Assembly (NCBI GenBank): GCA_018667995.1
Contig: JABIQT010000482.1
Coordinates: 1 to 8,410, forward strand
From: Candidatus Latescibacterota bacterium
GTDB taxonomy: Bacteria > JAAXHH01 > JABIQT01
Reading direction: 5' to 3'
Length of the DNA: 8,410 nt
Shown here: in pieces, positions 5,837-8,410 of the stretch
How positions within the stretch are numbered: the first letter of the stretch is position 1
How the letters are laid out: the number at the start of each line of letters is the position of its first letter
The notes under the pieces: model-generated
Seen by the model: the letters and a program-made list of their open reading frames with translations, nothing else
The model's database searches: none
Told to the model about the DNA's origin: nothing
Position numbers and translations under genes: made by a program

Positions 5837-8410
5837 ATGCCGCCTGCGCATGATTCATCTTCTGCACCGCCGCGCAAGTCGGGACGCAGGTATGTTCCGG
5901 CCGTAGGTCCTCGTCTCAAACGTCTCCTCTTCATAGTCTTCGTGCTATTCGCGCTCCTCACGGCTAATAGCCTGTATTTGTCCGGCGTTACCCTATCCGA
6001 AGCCGTTACTGGCGAGACTTACCAGAACAGATTCTACATGGACATGTTCATAGCCCATCTGGTACTTGGTGCTTTGATCGTCGTGCCCGTTCTTCTGTTC
6101 GGTGTGCTTCACGCATTCAAGTCCTGGCGGCGTCCGAATCGTCGGGCTGTCCGGGTAGGATATGGTCTCTTTGCCGTGGCCATCATTCTTCTGGGCAGTG
6201 GTGTGATACTGACACGGCTGGAAGGTGTATTTGAGATTAACGATGCAACCACACGCTCTACCGCCTACTGGGTTCACGTAATAACACCTCTTCTTGCTTG
6301 CTGGCTCTTCGTACTGCATCGCCTCGCAGGAAATCGTATCAACTGGCAGATCGGGCTGCGCTGGGGGATGGTCACGGCCGCGTTCGGTGTGGTCATGCTC
6401 ATATGGCAGATGCAGGACCCACGTCAGTGGAATACTGTGGGGCCGGATTCCGGTGAGTCGTATTTCAGGCCATCCCTCGCCCGAACCGCTTCTGGTGGGT
6501 TCATTCCCGAAAAGGTCCTTGCGAATGATGCATACTGCCAGGAATGCCACGAGGATTCTCATTTTCGATGGGCCGGTAGCGCTCATCGCTTCAGTTCGTT
6601 CAATAATCCACCCTATCTGTTTTCCGTCAGAGAAACCCGGCGTGTGGCACAGGAGCGAGATGGTGACATGCAGGCAGCACGGTTCTGCGCCGGTTGCCAC
6701 GATCCAGTAGTCTTCTTCAGTGGGAAGTTCGATGATCCGGATTTTGACGATGAGAACGATCCCGCGGGGAAGGCAGGTGTCACCTGTACCGTCTGCCATG
6801 CGATTACGCACGTGAATTCCGTGAGAGGAAATGCCGATTATACCATAGAGGAGCCGATACAATATCCCTTTGCTGCCAGCGAAAACAAGACGCTGCGCTG
6901 GGTGAGCAATCAACTGGTGAAAGCGAAGCCAGATCTGCATAAGAAAACATTCCTCAAGCCATTGCATAAGAGTCCAGAATTCTGTGGCACATGCCACAAG
7001 GTACATCTACCGAAAGAACTCAATAAATACAAGTGGCTGCGCGCGCAGAATCATTACGATTCTTACCTGCTCAGCGGTGTTTCCGGTCACGGCGTGAGCA
7101 GCTTCTACTATCCCGAGAAATCCGAGCCAAACTGCAACGGTTGTCACATGCCGCTGCTGAAGTCCGAGCAGTTCTCAGCTCAGGATTTTGATGCTTCGGG
7201 CGAGAGCAAGATTCATGATCACCTATTCCAGAGTGCAAATACAGGTATCGCACACCTTTTGGGCCTTCCACCATGGGTCAATGATGCCCATCGAGATTTC
7301 AATGACGGGGTGGTTCGACTCGACCTGTTCGGCCTTCGTGACGGCTCCAGTCTGAACAATCGCCTGATCGCTCCTCTGCGTCCCAACGTGCCGCGCCTTA
7401 GACCGGGAAATACTTATCTGCTGGATGTGGTTATTCGCACGTTGAAGATGGGGCATCTTCTCACGGAGGGTACGGGCGATTCGAACGAGCTGTGGCTCGA
7501 CGTACTCGTCAAGTCCGGCAATCGCGTTATTGGCCGTAGCGGTGGTTTGGGAGAGAGGAATGCGGTCGATCCGTGGTCTCATTTTGTAAACACCTATATG
7601 TTGGATCGGGATGGAAATCGTATTGATCGAAGAAATGCTCAGGATATCTTCGTCCCCTTGTACAATAACCAGGTCGCTCCGGGGGCTGCAGACGTGGTCC
7701 ACTATCGCCTCAGCGTTCCATCCGGGATCACTTCAGATGTGACTGTGGAAATTCGTCTCCAGTATCGCAAGTTTGATACGACTCTGATGTCGTATGTTTA
7801 CGGGGACGATTTTGTCAATGATTTGCCGATTATCACATTGGCGTCCGATCGTATTACATTTCCTCTCAACCGGGGTAGATTGGTCGGAAATCCCGCGAAA
7901 GACGTTCCTGAATGGGAGCGATGGAATGACTACGGGATCGGCATGTTGTTGAAGGGTGGCAAGACCAAAGGCCAACTTCGCAATGCAGAGATGGCCTTTG
8001 CGCGAGTCGAACAACTGGGGCGTTCCGAAGGTCCGTTGAATCTCGCACGTGTCTACGTCCAGCAGGGGACTGTGCAGGATAGAGCCATTGAGGCCCTCCA
8101 GCGAGCCGGCACATTCAGGCCACCGGCGCCTAGCTGGAGCGTGGCCTGGTTCACCGGATTGGTCAACCGGCAGAACGGATTTCTTGACGAAGCCATTGCC
8201 AACTTCGAGAGCATAGTGGCCCTTGACGATACCGAAACACGCGGCCGAGGGCTCGATTTCAGCCAGGATTATCGATTGCTCAACGAATTAGGGCAGGCGG
8301 TATTTGAACGGGCGCGACAGGAACGCGGCGATGGTAATCGGCCCGAACGCGATCGGTTGCTGGGTGAGGCGCGCGGTAGTTTTGAACGTGCACTCGCGCT
8401 GGATCCTGAG
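5837..8410 (+). CDS. Membrane b-type/pentaheme c-type cytochrome with C-terminal TPR repeats (3' truncated)
   Basis: The frame is open for 858 codons from ATG 5837 to the window edge. Residues 30-192 hold five likely membrane segments (about 30-50, 70-92, 107-125, 144-164, 174-192). His74 and His92 lie in the second and His147 and His161 in the fourth, a bis-histidine layout like a two-heme cytochrome b. Arg/Lys-rich loops after segments 2 and 4 and at the N terminus place the C-terminal part in the periplasm. Five CXXCH c-heme sites follow, at residues 234, 284, 317, 383 and 433. The first sits in a CQECHEDSHFRWAGSAH context typical of the cytochrome c554 family. IHDHLFQSANTGI (459-471) and a beta-rich region (about 485-680, with GHLLTEGTGDSNELWL) come next, then TPR-like helices from about 690. 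The likely role is passing electrons from quinol to periplasmic acceptors. The electron partner is unknown, and the TPR part may dock it. No function is established. Confidence 0.88.
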   Translation, partial: MPPAHDSSSAPPRKSGRRYVPAVGPRLKRLLFIVFVLFALLTANSLYLSGVTLSEAVTGETYQNRFYMDMFIAHLVLGALIVVPVLLFGVLHAFKSWRRPNRRAVRVGYGLFAVAIILLGSGVILTRLEGVFEINDATTRSTAYWVHVITPLLACWLFVLHRLAGNRINWQIGLRWGMVTAAFGVVMLIWQMQDPRQWNTVGPDSGESYFRPSLARTASGGFIPEKVLANDAYCQECHEDSHFRWAGSAHRFSSFNNPPYLFSVRETRRVAQERDGDMQAARFCAGCHDPVVFFSGKFDDPDFDDENDPAGKAGVTCTVCHAITHVNSVRGNADYTIEEPIQYPFAASENKTLRWVSNQLVKAKPDLHKKTFLKPLHKSPEFCGTCHKVHLPKELNKYKWLRAQNHYDSYLLSGVSGHGVSSFYYPEKSEPNCNGCHMPLLKSEQFSAQDFDASGESKIHDHLFQSANTGIAHLLGLPPWVNDAHRDFNDGVVRLDLFGLRDGSSLNNRLIAPLRPNVPRLRPGNTYLLDVVIRTLKMGHLLTEGTGDSNELWLDVLVKSGNRVIGRSGGLGERNAVDPWSHFVNTYMLDRDGNRIDRRNAQDIFVPLYNNQVAPGAADVVHYRLSVPSGITSDVTVEIRLQYRKFDTTLMSYVYGDDFVNDLPIITLASDRITFPLNRGRLVGNPAKDVPEWERWNDYGIGMLLKGGKTKGQLRNAEMAFARVEQLGRSEGPLNLARVYVQQGTVQDRAIEALQRAGTFRPPAPSWSVAWFTGLVNRQNGFLDEAIANFESIVALDDTETRGRGLDFSQDYRLLNELGQAVFERARQERGDGNRPERDRLLGEARGSFERALALDPE

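Noticed and set aside
6294-6710. Plus-strand open frame of 138 codons within the cytochrome region
   Set aside because: It is out of frame with the cytochrome, which has a clear start, ribosome site and heme motifs across the same bases.
5993-7006. Long minus-strand open frame (337 codons) opposite the cytochrome gene
   Set aside because: The plus-strand frame there encodes membrane segments and CXXCH motifs in a continuous recognised architecture. The minus-strand translation has no recognisable domain and no clear ribosome site.

Overview
This 8.4 kb window comes from a bacterial chromosome of mid-range GC. It is gene-dense, and every supported gene lies on the + strand. The organism is most likely a diderm (Gram-negative-type) bacterium. 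The best evidence is a membrane cytochrome with a large c-heme domain that is predicted to face the periplasm. The peroxiredoxin resembles those of Gammaproteobacteria, while the ThiD-ThiN fusion is commoner in archaea and scattered bacterial lineages. I cannot assign a phylum. I see no tRNA, rRNA, CRISPR array, insertion sequence or phage gene.

Layout. (1) 1-1019: the 3' part of a ClpX-like AAA+ unfoldase gene, entered at Walker B, with a C-terminal extension that looks like a degenerate second small domain. (2) 1070-2461: a ThiD-ThiN fusion for thiamine phosphate synthesis, with an unusual start region. (3) 2490-4232: a complete ABC exporter half-transporter. (4) 4229-4972: a class I glutamine amidotransferase overlapping the exporter by 4 bases, followed by a probable intrinsic terminator. 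(5) 5022-5722: a new transcription unit with a near-consensus sigma-70-type promoter driving a typical 2-Cys peroxiredoxin, whose start is best placed at the GTG at 5120. A perfect 15-bp inverted repeat without a T-run follows. (6) 5837 to the window end: a large open gene, truncated by the window. It encodes five membrane segments with four histidines arranged like a two-heme cytochrome b, then five CXXCH c-heme motifs, a beta-rich region and TPR repeats.

How they fit together. The thiDN, exporter and amidotransferase genes are closely spaced and could share a transcript, but thiDN has no obvious functional link to the other two. The exporter and amidotransferase overlap and are probably translationally coupled, so they are the best candidate for a small functional unit with an unknown substrate. 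The peroxiredoxin and the cytochrome are both redox proteins, but the hairpin between them suggests they may be expressed separately or at different levels. The most interesting object is the cytochrome, a candidate single-chain conduit carrying electrons from membrane quinol to the periplasm.
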